Assembly: GCA_003991915.1 (NCBI GenBank)
Contig: RQTK01000143.1
Coordinates: 590,709-654,708, forward strand
DNA from: Elysia chlorotica
Lineage: Eukaryota; Mollusca; Gastropoda; Plakobranchidae
Length of the DNA: 64,000 nt
Direction: 5' to 3'
Part shown: piece by piece, positions 1 to 11,146 of the stretch
Layout: the number at the start of each line of letters is the position of its first letter
Position numbering within the stretch: position 1 is the first letter of the stretch
The notes under the pieces: generated by a model
Told to the model about the DNA's origin: nothing
What the model saw: only the letters and a program-made list of their open reading frames with translations
Database searches by the model: none
Program-made: the position numbers and the translations under genes

Positions 1-187
<187 letters not shown>

Positions 188-540
188 TTTTTCCCTCCCT
201 GCTTCATATAGCATCGCGTTAATCACAAAAATTCAACAACGTGAATTTGGATCAGTGGCTCTTGCAAGGAACATCATTGTTTCTTAGCAGGCAATTCGTA
301 GTCCCGCCCTAATGGCTTAGATCATTAGCATTTAGCAGCACGCATAATGATGACAACAGAAGATTGCAGTCGCTATTAGTTTCTCAAGATGTGCATCAAC
401 CCACAGAACACATTTGGAAAAACCACTAGGTTAATGCCTCTTCCTCTATCTTTCTAATTTCCCATCTCGCTCATTCTTTCCCATTGTTTTTTTTTACTTT
501 TTATTCTTCCATTTGCTTTCTGCTTTCCTGCATCTCTTCC

Positions 541-549
541 TCTCTCTCC

Positions 550-591
<42 letters not shown>

Positions 592-615
592 TCCTATATA
601 TATATCTTTCACAGT

Positions 616-668
<53 letters not shown>
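541..668 (+). repeat. (TC)n microsatellite pair
   Basis: Two (TC)n runs separated by a TATA-rich interruption. The Ser/Leu frame across it is an artefact. Confidence 0.95.
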
Positions 669-669
<1 letters not shown>

Positions 670-815
670 TTCCGTAAATTTATCTGTAATTCTCTTTCTA
701 TTATCTACCTATTCTGTCGCTATCCATCGCTAACTTTATCAGTTCTCTAAAATATATATTAAGGAATCTGCCTAAAAAGAAACACAATTGCTAACTTATT
801 TGAAAATCGGTTCAG

Positions 816-816
816 T

Positions 817-911
<95 letters not shown>

Positions 912-930
912 ATTCATCATATTCACTATC
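816..930 (+). repeat. (ATC)n microsatellite
   Basis: About 31 ATC units plus imperfect ones, reading poly-Ser on one strand and poly-Asp on the other. Confidence 0.97.
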
Positions 931-934
931 ATTG

Positions 935-1075
935 TTAATAAGTTTTGAATATTTTTCCGTCATAATATGGGGTTGTATGTAGATCTTCGGTGATTGCAAT
1001 GGGTTGTTCAGATGAACATCTATTCTGGGTGGGGATTGTTTTCAAGAGACTGGTGCAACGTTGATTTTTTTACGA
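935..1075 (+). repeat. Dispersed repeat linked to (ATC)n, copy 1
   Basis: From TTAATAAGTTTTGAATATTT to CTGGTGCAACGTTG. It matches 5416-5552 at roughly 85-90% by eye. Both copies follow an (ATC)n tract directly. Confidence 0.85.
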
Positions 1076-1079
1076 GTAA

Positions 1080-3790
1080 CTTGTTTGAGCACCATTATTT
1101 ATTAACCTTTTTATTTTTGTAATACTATTTCAAATATCACCCCTTACACACCTAGGTTACGGTTCAAACGCATATTTTTTCCACTGCGTTAAAAAATCGG
1201 CAACCAGATACGGGATAAGAATTTAACAAAAGACCACGTGATGTCATTGAATCGGGATAAAAGATTTCTTTCTTGTTGCTTGTAGAATAAAACTTCATAA
1301 TTATGTAGGCAACGGCTACCTTTTATCGTTCAGTTTCTCTATTTTAAAACGCTTTAAGCCGATTAAATTTTCATTTTATGCGTCTGTCTGTTCCAAATTG
1401 AATTTCTAGTGACATCAACAGTCGAGTGTTTGGAGTAGCTAGTACAAGGTTATTTCCTTGTAAGCTAGTCTGTGCGTGCGATTGCTGGTCTGAATAGTAC
1501 TGTTGTTTTTAATGTTAGTGAATTTTAGGTAGAACCAGTCGGTTGCAACAAACTGTTTGAGTCTGAGTGACCCTACATTGTGGTCGGTATTGTTTCTTGA
1601 TGGTTTGGTTTGTTCGACAATAAAGATGGTTTATTTCCTCGAGGAAACTTCAGAGCACAGTCCATTACTTTTCTGAAAAGTATTGTTATTTTTATGTCTC
1701 GTTTCTAGTAACTGTATGGGTTAAGGATGGACAACCTCACACTCTTTGATCATGGCTGTAAATATTGGTCTGCCTAGTTTTCCTACCTTGTAGTTCTTAA
1801 AGCCAAAATAATTATGTGGTTTTGGTTGTGTCCGTTCTCACCATTTCTTTAGGGATCGCATTATAATAACAAAATTCTTCTATGTTATTAACCTACTGTC
1901 TTTACACATATCCCTGACCAGCAGAATATTTCGCTTGATACATTTCTTTATAAAAAGAACGTTGCCTTTAAAGGTAATATACTTGTTTTGATTAAATAAT
2001 ATGTTCATTTATTAAATTGTCCATACAGGGATTCGTGTGTGCGGTGTGTCGAGTTCAAACTTCTACAGTATTTTGCTGCTTTTATAAAGTGTATCTCTTT
2101 CATGTTGTATAAGGGCACATTTGATTGAAACACTAATGGTTCCTCGGGTTCTTTCAAAATTACATTTAATATTAAGTCCAAATTTCCTCCTTCTCTGGTA
2201 TTAATTTTTCTGCTCATTAAGTCTTTACGATCTTATAGACACACAAAAACATTTACAGAGAAAACGATAAAAAAATATAAAGATGATCAATTTTGAATTG
2301 GAAAAATCAAATCGTTCCTGAGAGGCCAAAGATAGACCGCTTTTATAGACCTTTAAATGTCTGATAAGAAAAATCTTAAAATCTTCTGCTCTAACAATTT
2401 GGAAATGATTCGTGACGGTTTGTTGTGTAAGCCATTACCCTTGGTAATTATAATCGACCAGCGAGCTGTCAGAAGCTATAGACACTCGATAGAGAGACGC
2501 GACCTCACATAAATATTTGCTGCGGGAAGCGGGAAAATCTATAGACAGTTAATATTTCTACACCCCCTCTCAGCTTTGGTGTTGGAAAAAATAAAATTGT
2601 TTGCCCCTCTAACGGTGTACTATTAAAGGCACACTTTATCGCGATTGGTGGCTATGCTAGAGGGGTGGTTGGATCGCCGTTTCAGACCTCACGGAAAAAT
2701 CCTGATCGGTATGAAATAATAATATAATAATAAAGCAAGGGCTTATAGCTGCCGACTGCTTCTTTTATACATATTTTTGATAACTATAGACGTTTATATC
2801 AATAGTGAAAAATAAACCTTTTCCATTGAGTAAAACATTTTCAAGATAATTTTTATGTAGAAAATAAAAAGCTCAAAATGAATTTTGTGTAAAAACGTGA
2901 TATTACTCTATATACATTTTTATTTTGGCCCAGAAACACTGATGCATGTTTAGTTAGAAAAACACCGCAAAACCGTCAAACATGTCATGTCCTATGTTTC
3001 CGGAGAATCTGAAATCCGCAAACTTGTCCACTTAAAAGGCACTCCTAACCCTCAGCCAAACGATCTAACGTGACTTAAAAAGTCTGACCATCACGGTTCT
3101 CACTTTGACTTCACTCAGACAGAACAGCCCAATAATCATGTACATGATTTCTCGCGCATATCACAGCAGGACTATCGATGATAGCATTCACTGTATTTTA
3201 CCTATAGCACTATCGATGGTAGCATTCACTGTACTCTACCTATAGCACATTAAGCTCTTTCATACGGTCTCGTATTATGTGCATGTTTGACGACTTTTAA
3301 AAAAAATTAAGCATCAAAATTAATGACGCTTTTAAAGTTATCCAAACAAAAGAATTTAAACAATTGGCGGTAATTTGGATCAAAGTGCGAACTAAGTTAC
3401 TCACAGGCTTAGGTCTACCTTTCTTACATATTTTGTTTTTGTTTTGTTTGTTGTTGTTTTTTTGCTTGTCTTAAGTAGACTAACAAAAAAAGAAACTTTG
3501 AATTACTATAATTTCAAGTACAATATTAATAATATTCAAACTCCTTAAGCGGTACAAAGAAATGTGAATAAGAATTACGCGATCTGGTACTGTATAAAAA
3601 TATAATATCTTTTCTGGGCACCTGAACTCTAGAAAAACGGGCGTGGATGAGGGAGGAGCGTGTAATCTCCAGGGCTACAGCCACAGAAACAGCCGGCGCC
3701 TACCGCCTAGTGGCGAGACATCGATGGTCTATGTGATAACGGCCGCCTCAGCACAAACTGGTCCTGGTTCAGCCACGATCGCTTAGAACG
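1080..3790. other. Intergenic, no gene recognised
   Basis: AT-rich, mostly single-copy-looking DNA. It holds only the 38-bp duplication at 3171-3246 and a GC-richer patch at 3640-3790 that may be part of an old repeat. The frames here are short and resemble nothing I know. Confidence 0.6.
3171..3246 (+). repeat. 38-bp tandem duplication
   Basis: Two adjacent copies starting ACTATCGATGATAGCATTCA and ending ACCTATAGC, with three differences. Confidence 0.9.
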
Positions 3791-4045
3791 AAAAGAAAAT
3801 GCCATGGATAACTTTTTGTTCAGTTTGTTATTCTTGACATTAATGACATGTATCTATCAGAAGCAGCATATAGCGAAAAATCAAGTGTAAAAACAATGAA
3901 ATAAACAAGCATGATGTGTTCATTGTTTAAAATTGAAGTATCGAACAAAGCTTGTGAGATTTTAGCGATTTTCACCATGTCTACAACAGCATTAATACAT
4001 GATTGAATCGGATTTACATTGAAATTGCAAAATGCTTTTCCCAAG
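3790..4045 (+). repeat. Diverged dispersed repeat, pair of 6160-6345
   Basis: It shares AAAGAAAATGCCAYGG, an AGCGAAAA...TAAAAACAATG segment and a TTTTCACCRTGT end with 6160-6345 in the same order. The identity of the element is unknown. Confidence 0.5.
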
Positions 4046-4108
4046 AATAATGAATTGTACTAATTTCAATATTCATACGCTATGATAAATATTCTCCTTG
4101 TGTGTGTG

Positions 4109-4159
<51 letters not shown>
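4109..4159 (+). repeat. (GTT)n microsatellite
   Basis: About 17 GTT units after a short (GT)n. Confidence 0.95.
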
Positions 4160-4679
4160 CTGTGTGAATTTCATTACTCACCGAACCTCAGGTAGCCCAG
4201 TCACCAATGGAGCTTTTATCCATTGGGTTTTCTTTAATTCATTCATCTTACACGTGACCTTAAAATGAAATGGAAAGACCTCTCTTTAATTTTTACTCAT
4301 CTTATTAGCTTGTTTAGACTTAAAAAATCATCCTTGTCATAATTAATTATCTGCAGCTTTTAGATGTTTACGCCCGCGTATTTCTCCAGCCACAAGGATT
4401 TAATATATCTGTTCATAATTATTATGAAGACCCCTTAAATTATTGGATGTGGTGAAATAATAACTCCATAAGTAGTTATTCATACGTTGTTTATTAGGCC
4501 CATTTACTGGACCCTGGGCGACTTTTCCAAATCATACTCATAGTAGTACTAGTAGTAGTAGTAGTAGTAAAATAGCAATGATCACATATCAAAGTCTAAA
4601 AGGTCCATTTTTTCATCTTACTTGAAAGACCTTTTACATATCTAACAGCATGAAAGACAACTGCGAAAAAAAATCACTT

Positions 4680-5265
4680 TAATGCAAACCCAAAGTCCAC
4701 TTAAAAACATATGGTGAGCGATCTTTTAAATTTGCAGGTCCTGACATTTGGAATAGTCTGCCACAGTCTGTTTTAGCGTCCGACAGTTTGCAATCTTTTA
4801 AAAGTAGAGTTAAAACTTTCTTTTTTACATCTTTCATTGACTCCTTGTAGTTAATATGATTATGGTATATTCTGTGCAATATTTTTACTCCACCATTTAT
4901 TTACAAGTCCTTTGTCTTTTTAATCTGAGTATTTACACATGCTACCTCCTTTATTTTACAAATTATTTAATCATAAATTTATTTTAACCTAAAACTGAGA
5001 AATGTATGCTGGTGCTTGTAATGTGTCATCTACTTTCTCCATGATCATTTATTTGATTGTAGTAACTTTATAATTCGACTTAATGTTTTTGTATTATACC
5101 GCTTTTATTATAATATGAGAAATGTATTAGGATTCTGTGTATCCTGTAAATTACACCATAGTTTTAGCAATATGTATTTTATTGATTGCTTGATTTAAAC
5201 AAATGTAAAGCGCTTTGAGCAACACTATGGGAAAGCTGCTATATAAATGCACTTTATTATTATTT
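4680..5265 (+). mobile_element. L2/CR1-like LINE 3' end
   Basis: The frame ending in TAG at 4848-4850 encodes KTYGERSFKFAGPDIWNSLP then a segment with SLQSFKSRVKTFFF, the hallmark C-terminus of CR1/L2-group polyproteins. A ~400-bp 3' UTR follows and ends with GTAAAGCGCTTTGAGC and CTATATAAATGCACTTTA plus (TTA)n. That is the conserved 3' stem and tail of L2-like elements. This is a 5'-truncated copy. Confidence 0.8.
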
Positions 5266-5415
5266 CTATTATAATGTCTACGTTTTATTGGAACAGCCAT
5301 TCCTTATGAATGACCATTATTCCCATTATTAGTAGTATTATTAGCATTATTATCATCATCATCATCATCATCATCATCCTCATCATCATCATTATCATCA
5401 TCATCTCTATCGTTC

Positions 5416-5552
5416 TTAATAAGTTTTGAATATTTTTTGGTCAAAATATGGGGTTGTATGTAGATCTTCGGTGATTGCAATGGTTTGTTATGTTGAACTT
5501 CTATTCTGGGCGGGGATTGTTTTCAATGAACTGGTGCAACGTTGGTTTTTTA
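5416..5552 (+). repeat. Dispersed repeat linked to (ATC)n, copy 2
   Basis: A second copy of the repeat at 935-1075, with GGTTGTATGTAGATCTTCGG conserved exactly. It is flanked on both sides by ATC-rich tracts (5350-5404 and 5573-5645). Confidence 0.85.
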
Positions 5553-5829
5553 AACTATGTTTATTTATCCTTTTTCATCATCATCGTGATCACTACCATC
5601 ATCATTACCACCATCATCACCGTCATCATCATCATCATCATCATCTGTGAGCGCAGATGCTTTCCGAACTACCTGCAACTAGACTGCCATTAGTTACGTT
5701 CTGAACTGCGGGTCCAGGACTCCTAGTGGTGGAGAATGTTGCTCGCCTTCCTGGTTTACCTTTTGATTAGGTACAGATTTTGTGACTTTCTTGTATCGTA
5801 ATCTAGTTTTCATGCTGTATAATACAATA

Positions 5830-5862
5830 TCTCTCTCTCCCTCTCTGTTTCTCTCTCTGTCT

Positions 5863-5959
<97 letters not shown>

Positions 5960-5975
5960 GCTCGCTCGCTCTCTG
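5830..5975 (+). repeat. (TC)n microsatellite
   Basis: A long CT run ending in CACTCGCTCGCTCGCT. Confidence 0.96.
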
Positions 5976-6384
5976 TTCTGTTGTGTTATCTCCTGAAACA
6001 AAGGCCAAGATCCAAGAGATGCGTATCTGCTACAAGGTTACAGGTCTACAGACACAGAACATTCAGACGTCCATCGCCCATTGACTTGATATAGCGGCCG
6101 TTTCTGTTATTGGGGATTCCCGCAGCACGAGCTCGCACCACTGTAGCCTGGATCACATAAAACAAAAGAAAATGCCACGGGTAAAATGTTTGTTTTGTTT
6201 GTAAACATTTACCCGCAGTGAGTGTAAAATATGATGAAAAAGCGAAAAGTAAAAACAATGGGAATAAAAAAGCAAGCAAGCTAGATCTATATCGAGTGTT
6301 TAAACTTGCAAGATGCTTGCGATAGCAGTTTTTCACCGTGTGTATTATTTTAGCGTTTTAACTAGTTAATTATGATTTACACAG

Positions 6385-6600
6385 AAAGCAGTGAGCTAGC
6401 GCGGGGATTGCAGCCTCCGTTTACGATGTAGGGGGTTGGGGTTCGAAACCCGCACTTGGAACCGCGTTTTTCCTGGTGATTAGGTCCAGGGTCAGTAAGT
6501 ATACTGTGATCTGTCATAAGTCACAGATATCCCGCTCCGGGGTCTCGTCCGCATGTAGTCTAGTTTCTGGCGCCGGACATTAAGTAACCAACTCTCACCT
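6385..6600 (+). mobile_element. Diverged tRNA-like SINE
   Basis: A-box-like GTGAGCTAGCGCG and B box GGTTCGAAACCC (6439-6450), then a ~150-bp body. It ends in GGCGCCGGACATTAAGTAAC, resembling the GACGTTAAAC end of family A with internal loss. Membership in family A is tentative. Confidence 0.5.
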
Positions 6601-7079
6601 TCTACGCAGAAACTGTCCACAGATTTCCCGACTAAGAAACGGATGTTACCTTAACTTTGCATCTACTACAATGAAGGTTGTTTAGATCTTTTTATTCTTT
6701 TCGTTATTTAAGGTTATCAGGTAGCTTAGAGATCTATAAACACTATTTTTAGACCATTAAGTCAAGGTTATTCAAACATTGCTATTACAAACATCTTTAA
6801 CGCAAACTCGGAACCTTAAATACACGATGTACTTATCAAGTAATACCTACCTCTCCACAATGTGTATACTAGTTATCCTTTCAAACTATGGAAATAACTA
6901 CTATCATGATTATAGATAATCGTCTTTGTTGTATTGGGTTGATATCCTGCTGTTTAAATATTATAGTTTCGCTAACTAGTTTTGTAAACCAGTACTTTAA
7001 TGTTGAGATGCTTTTCTTGATAAAAAAAAATTGTTGGATGAGGTTAATTGTTTATGTTTATATATAGTAATGGTGCACA

Positions 7080-7986
7080 TTACGTGGAAACAGATCTGAT
7101 CTGATCTTGTTTGGCGTTACCCAAAATTAATCTCTGCTTGTGTAGACAAGCTCTAGAATGAATAGTTTCTAAATTTTCTAACTCACAATCGATTGTTTTT
7201 CCAACCTTTCTAATTATATTATTATTTTCTTCGTGTCTCCTGTTTTTAACGCCACACCCCAGCAGCTGATTCCATAGGAAATCACAGTTTCTATCATAGA
7301 GGAATAAAACGTTCGTTTAAGATATGGGGTTTTCTTAGTTAAAAGGTTTTATCTTTATCAGGAAACACATTCTTTGGTGTAACTTTTTGCACAAAGACGT
7401 CACATGTTCATGCTAATTAAATTTATTATCTAATGTAAAGCCTAGATATTTATACTCTCGTAGCCTACAGTTCTACTTTCTTTCCCTTGATCATCAATGG
7501 AACATGGCTACCATGATTATGCCTAAAGTCTATATCTATTTCCTCAATTTTTGGCACGTTTAGTTGCAAGAAGTTCTTGTCACACCTTTCTGCAAATGCT
7601 TCTTCTTCTACCTAGGATGCTTTTACATGGGTCGTAAAGAAGCCTTAAACAGCAGAATCATCCGCACATTTTATAAGAGCTGTATCGGTTTGGTGTGTAC
7701 GGCAGTAATTTGTGTACAGTGTGTACAGAGAGAGGGTGATAAAACACAAACCTGGGGTGCTCCCGTATTCACTTCACTAATTGTAGAAACTGTGTTGTTC
7801 AGTTTGACATATTGTTTTCGCTGTTTTAGAAATTCTAAGATCCATGAAATGAGACTTTTGTTAACGTTCAGGGAATTTACTTTTTTAACCATGAGTATGT
7901 ATATAAAAAGATGGGAGAGAAAGTATACATGCCTGAAAGCTTTCTGTATTTTTAAAAGGTACAGTTGTGACCATTCCACCCAATAG
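7080..7986 (-). mobile_element. CR1-like LINE reverse transcriptase remnant
   Basis: Read on the minus strand this contains RT motifs in order: LNVNKSLISWILEFLKQRKQ, VNTGAPQVCVLSP, then KCADDSAV (the YADD-box equivalent with Cys in place of Tyr/Phe), IEEIDIDFRHNHG, YKYLGFTLD and FYSSMIETVISYGISCWGV. Stops and frame changes interrupt it, so it is a dead 5'-truncated copy. The overlapping plus-strand 140-residue frame at 7564-7986 is a shadow. Confidence 0.8.
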
Positions 7987-9048
7987 CTGCTTTATGGTTT
8001 CTATACTGTGAAGCAATACGAGATTTGAAATAAATTTGCCATGGAACAATTCAAGCAAACTAAATGATTGCATTTGTGTAGTCTATGAAGAATCACGTTA
8101 ATTAAAGAAATACTTTGCAAATTTGGGTTAAGCTCCTAAATTAAATGCTCAAAAGACCAATCAATAAATGATTAGCTTGTGTCGAATTGGTCACCACACC
8201 GCTGCAATCAGCAAGCATTGCATGCAACTGCATCTGCTTCAAAAACTACCTTTGTTTTCCAAAATGAAAAAAAAATGTTCTCCTCCTTGGTTCCTTGCTC
8301 CGTATATAGAAAATGCTGCAAGGTCATGCATATATATGTCACGTAAAAAAATGTCGCTGATGCTCAGGAATATATTTTATTAATCTGAAACACACTTAAC
8401 ACATTTTATAAGGCGTGTTAAAAGATGACTTGAAACCCAATCGAAAACATTTATCCCATAATCAAATCCATATGCCTCAAATGGTTAAATGAGGCTCATC
8501 AATGCATGTTTAAAAAGATTGCCGACTAATAGCATGAACAGTTTTAAAGAAAAGACCAGAGGAAAAAAGAAGGAAATATTTTTGTATGTTAACAAAACAA
8601 ATTAAAAAGGAAACGTAAAAGTATGTAGAAATGATACTAATAGATAAAGTTTTGTTGGCTGTTGGTCTACATTGAGCCTACTAAAATAATGAAAGTACTT
8701 TTTGGATAGTTTTATGTCAAAGATGTCCTTTTTTTTTGGGGGGGGGGGGGGGGGTGGGGGTTGTTCTTGTTCTTGTGTGTGTGTGGTTTTTTTTATTTCA
8801 AACTTTTACAACCACTGGATAACTGATGAAGGTAGGTATTATAGAAGTTCTTATCCTTATCGTGCGAAAGAGCTCAAAACGCTGGGATGAGTCACACAAG
8901 TCCATATTGCCCAACATTTCCCGTCTTCTTGAAAACTTTGAAAAAGGCCGTATTTGTTAAAAGGACTGCGCTGATTTTGAAACTCGTACTCTAACGGAAC
9001 GTTTATGTTGTGGCGCCCACGATACACACGACTCGCTGCGCCACTCGA

Positions 9049-9242
9049 TCACCGAACCGGATAGCTCAGTTGGTAGAGCGTTCGACTTGTAAGCCGCAGG
9101 TCCCTGGTTCGAATCCCACTCTAGCCGCACTGACGAGCCCTGATAGGGCGAAACACAAACTCTGTGTCTGCGGATGAGTCTATGGCTGAGGGTAGATACC
9201 GCCTGTATCTACAATGTCGAAGCTTATTAATAATATAATAAT
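9049..9242 (+). mobile_element. tRNA-headed SINE carrying a hammerhead ribozyme
   Basis: The head has a Pol III A box (TAGCTCAGTTGG, 9062-9073) and B box (GGTTCGAATCC, 9106-9116) spaced as in a tRNA. Its anticodon, T and acceptor arms pair poorly, so it is tRNA-like and not a working tRNA gene. The body (9118-9179) folds as a type I hammerhead. Then follows a perfect 8-bp hairpin, GTAGATAC (9192-9199) with GTATCTAC (9205-9212), loop CGCCT. The 3' end is an AT-rich TTATTAATAATATAATAATG tail. I infer a non-autonomous retroelement transcribed by Pol III and mobilised by a LINE. Boundaries are approximate. Confidence 0.75.
9118..9179 (+). ncRNA. Type I hammerhead ribozyme motif
   Basis: Core CTGACGA is at 9130-9136 and GAAA at 9150-9153. 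Helix II is GCCC (9137-9140) with GGGC (9146-9149), loop TGATA, closed by the conserved G-C pair. Helix III pairs 9153-9157 with 9163-9167 (ACACA/TGTGT), loop AACTC. The cleavage triplet is GTC at 9166-9168, so cleavage is predicted after C9168. Helix I pairs CCGCA (9125-9129) with TGCGG (9169-9173). After a G-A mismatch and one bulge it continues with A9123-T9175 and ACTC/GAGT (9118-9121 with 9176-9179). Stems II and III are closed and stem I is open, hence type I. Every catalytic core base is present. Activity is inferred. Confidence 0.85.
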
Positions 9243-9259
9243 GATTTCTTCATCATTAG

Positions 9260-9803
9260 AGACGCTTCACCAGAGACGCATCATCATCGCCAAAAATGCC
9301 TTCTCAAAATACTCACAAATACTGACCAACAAAAGATTGAGTTTGCCAACCAGACTGAGAACAATGAAATGTTTTGTGTGGTCACCGTTCTTATATACAA
9401 GTGAAACATGGACATTAAATAAGTCTATAGAGAAGAGAATAGATGCCATGGAAATGTGGATGTATAGGAGAATGAACAGAATTTCTTGGAAAGATAAGGT
9501 GACAAATAAGGAGGTATTGGATAAAGTTGGCATGCAGAAACCAGAACTGCTGCAATTAGTCCAAAGAAGAAAACTGGCATACTATGGCCATATAAGAATA
9601 CACTGCAGCATCCAGAAAAGGTTGAAGGGAAGCGTGGTAGAGGAAGGAAGAGGCAGTCGTGGCTTGCCAACATACAGTAGACATCCCAGATACGACTGAG
9701 TGTAGCCTGTGAAGCAGCCTTGGACCATGAAAGATGGCGCCGAATGACAGCCCACCTCGATGACGGGACGGCACAGCGACAACAAGTCCTCATGCAAGAA
9801 ATG
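9260..9803 (+). mobile_element. Non-LTR retrotransposon 3' fragment (RT C-terminal region)
   Basis: An open frame encodes the C-terminal region of a LINE polyprotein: RIIIAKNAFSKYSQILTNK, then TRLRTMKCFVWSPFLYTSET and IEKRIDAMEMWMYRRMNRIS, then a basic region. The RT active site is absent, so the copy is 5'-truncated. The 17-bp GATTTCTTCATCATTAG occurs at 9243-9259 and 9804-9820, as expected for a target-site duplication. The clade (RTE- or jockey-like) is unsure. It sits immediately 3' of the ribozyme SINE. Confidence 0.75.
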
Positions 9804-9829
9804 GATTTCTTCATCATTAGGGGAATCCA

Positions 9830-10930
9830 GAAAGGATAATTAACAGCAGAGGGTGACAGGAGTGAGATGCGATTACATAGTAAATACAAGGCACTCTTAC
9901 TTGGCCCTCAAACTATTTTAAACCCTTTACAACTCAACTTTTCATTTTATTTCCGATTACAATCGTGTCACTCCATTAGGTCTCTACAGATTTAAACTCA
10001 CAGTATCATTTTAAAATGTATACATTTCAAAATATTCAGGCTGAAATTCAAAATAAAATCATTTTTATTTTTCTAAACGACCTTAGAGTGTAAATAAGTT
10101 CATGGTTCATACCTGGTACCTGTGTCTTGCAACAACAACACTTTATAATAGTAATTTAGAGAAATATTGGAGACACACTACCTTGATAAACGTTTTGCCA
10201 AACAGACTGATTTTAATGATTAGTTTCTACAAACAATCTTATAATCGGTCTAACTCCATACACTCAAATTCCCTATGATTTTAACTGCACAACAAAACAT
10301 TGTTGGAAGAAGATTTTATGTAATCTTTTTAAATTTTGTCTTCATTCGCTTGTATTTGAATGATAATTCATAATGTGCCACGTTAAAAACTATACCACTG
10401 TGAAATGACTTAGGCTAGAGACTACCTACCTCACACATCAATACGCACATTGTTTTTAGACAACATGAGAAGTCAAAGTAGTCTCTGCTCAGTTTAACGC
10501 TCTGGTTGTTTCCCGAAGAATAATATACATGTAAGAGGGCTCAGACATTCTGCTTGTTAGTCTTTACTCTTACCCCTGCTTTTTTGGGGGTATCTATTAC
10601 TTTTCAGTTCGTGCGGCGCGATGTCGCTCTGTTTCTTAAGAGTATTGGATAAAAACTACATCAGTCCTCTCTCCCATTTGGAGGAACAACGTTCTTATTT
10701 CATGCAGTTACTGACTTTATTATGTACATTCTGTGAAGATTTTTCGAGAGATAAACATGTTGATAACAGTTTACTAGTTAATAACATCAATGCTCTTCTT
10801 TAAGCGAATGTAAACCAAAGTGCCGGTACCCACTAGAAGTCTCTCTAGATGCCGAGCGAGGTGGTCCGAGCATACGACAGACCACCTAGTAAAAATAGGG
10901 AGATCATTACTGGTGCTCTTCTCCACCTGA
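9830..10930. other. Intergenic, no gene recognised
   Basis: AT-rich DNA between the LINE fragment and the 11-bp minisatellite. No domain, RNA or repeat signal beyond short runs was seen. Confidence 0.55.
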
Positions 10931-10936
10931 AAGCCC

Positions 10937-11146
10937 ACAGAACACCCACGGAACACCCACAGAACACCCACAGAACACCCACAGAACACCCACAGAACAC
11001 CCACAGAACACCCACAGAACACCCACAGAACACCCACAGAACACCCACAGAACACCCACAGAACACCCACAGAACACCCACAGAACACCCACAGAACACC
11101 CACAGAACACCCACAGAACACCCACAGAACACCCACAGAACACCCA
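10937..11146 (+). repeat. 11-bp minisatellite (CAGAACACCCA)n
   Basis: About 19 nearly perfect copies; the second unit carries a G variant (CGGAACACCCA). The unit contains no stop in any frame on either strand and 11 is not a multiple of three, so frames stay open through the array on both strands. The ~100-residue frames here are artefacts. Confidence 0.95.

Noticed and set aside
5694-6084. Ser/Leu- and Arg/Glu-rich frames over (TC)n
   Set aside because: Simple-repeat translation in both strands; the same pattern recurs at each CT microsatellite in the window.
7564-7986. 140-residue plus-strand frame
   Set aside because: It is the shadow of a minus-strand LINE reverse transcriptase with clear motifs.
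8823-8890. CTGATGA followed by GAAA, a second hammerhead candidate
   Set aside because: No helix II can form between them, the closing G-C pair is missing and there is no cleavage triplet with helix III.
9055-9127. A functional tRNA gene (TGT anticodon position)
   Set aside because: Only the D stem and the A/B boxes are good. The anticodon, T and acceptor stems do not pair, and the sequence continues into the ribozyme body, so it is a SINE head.
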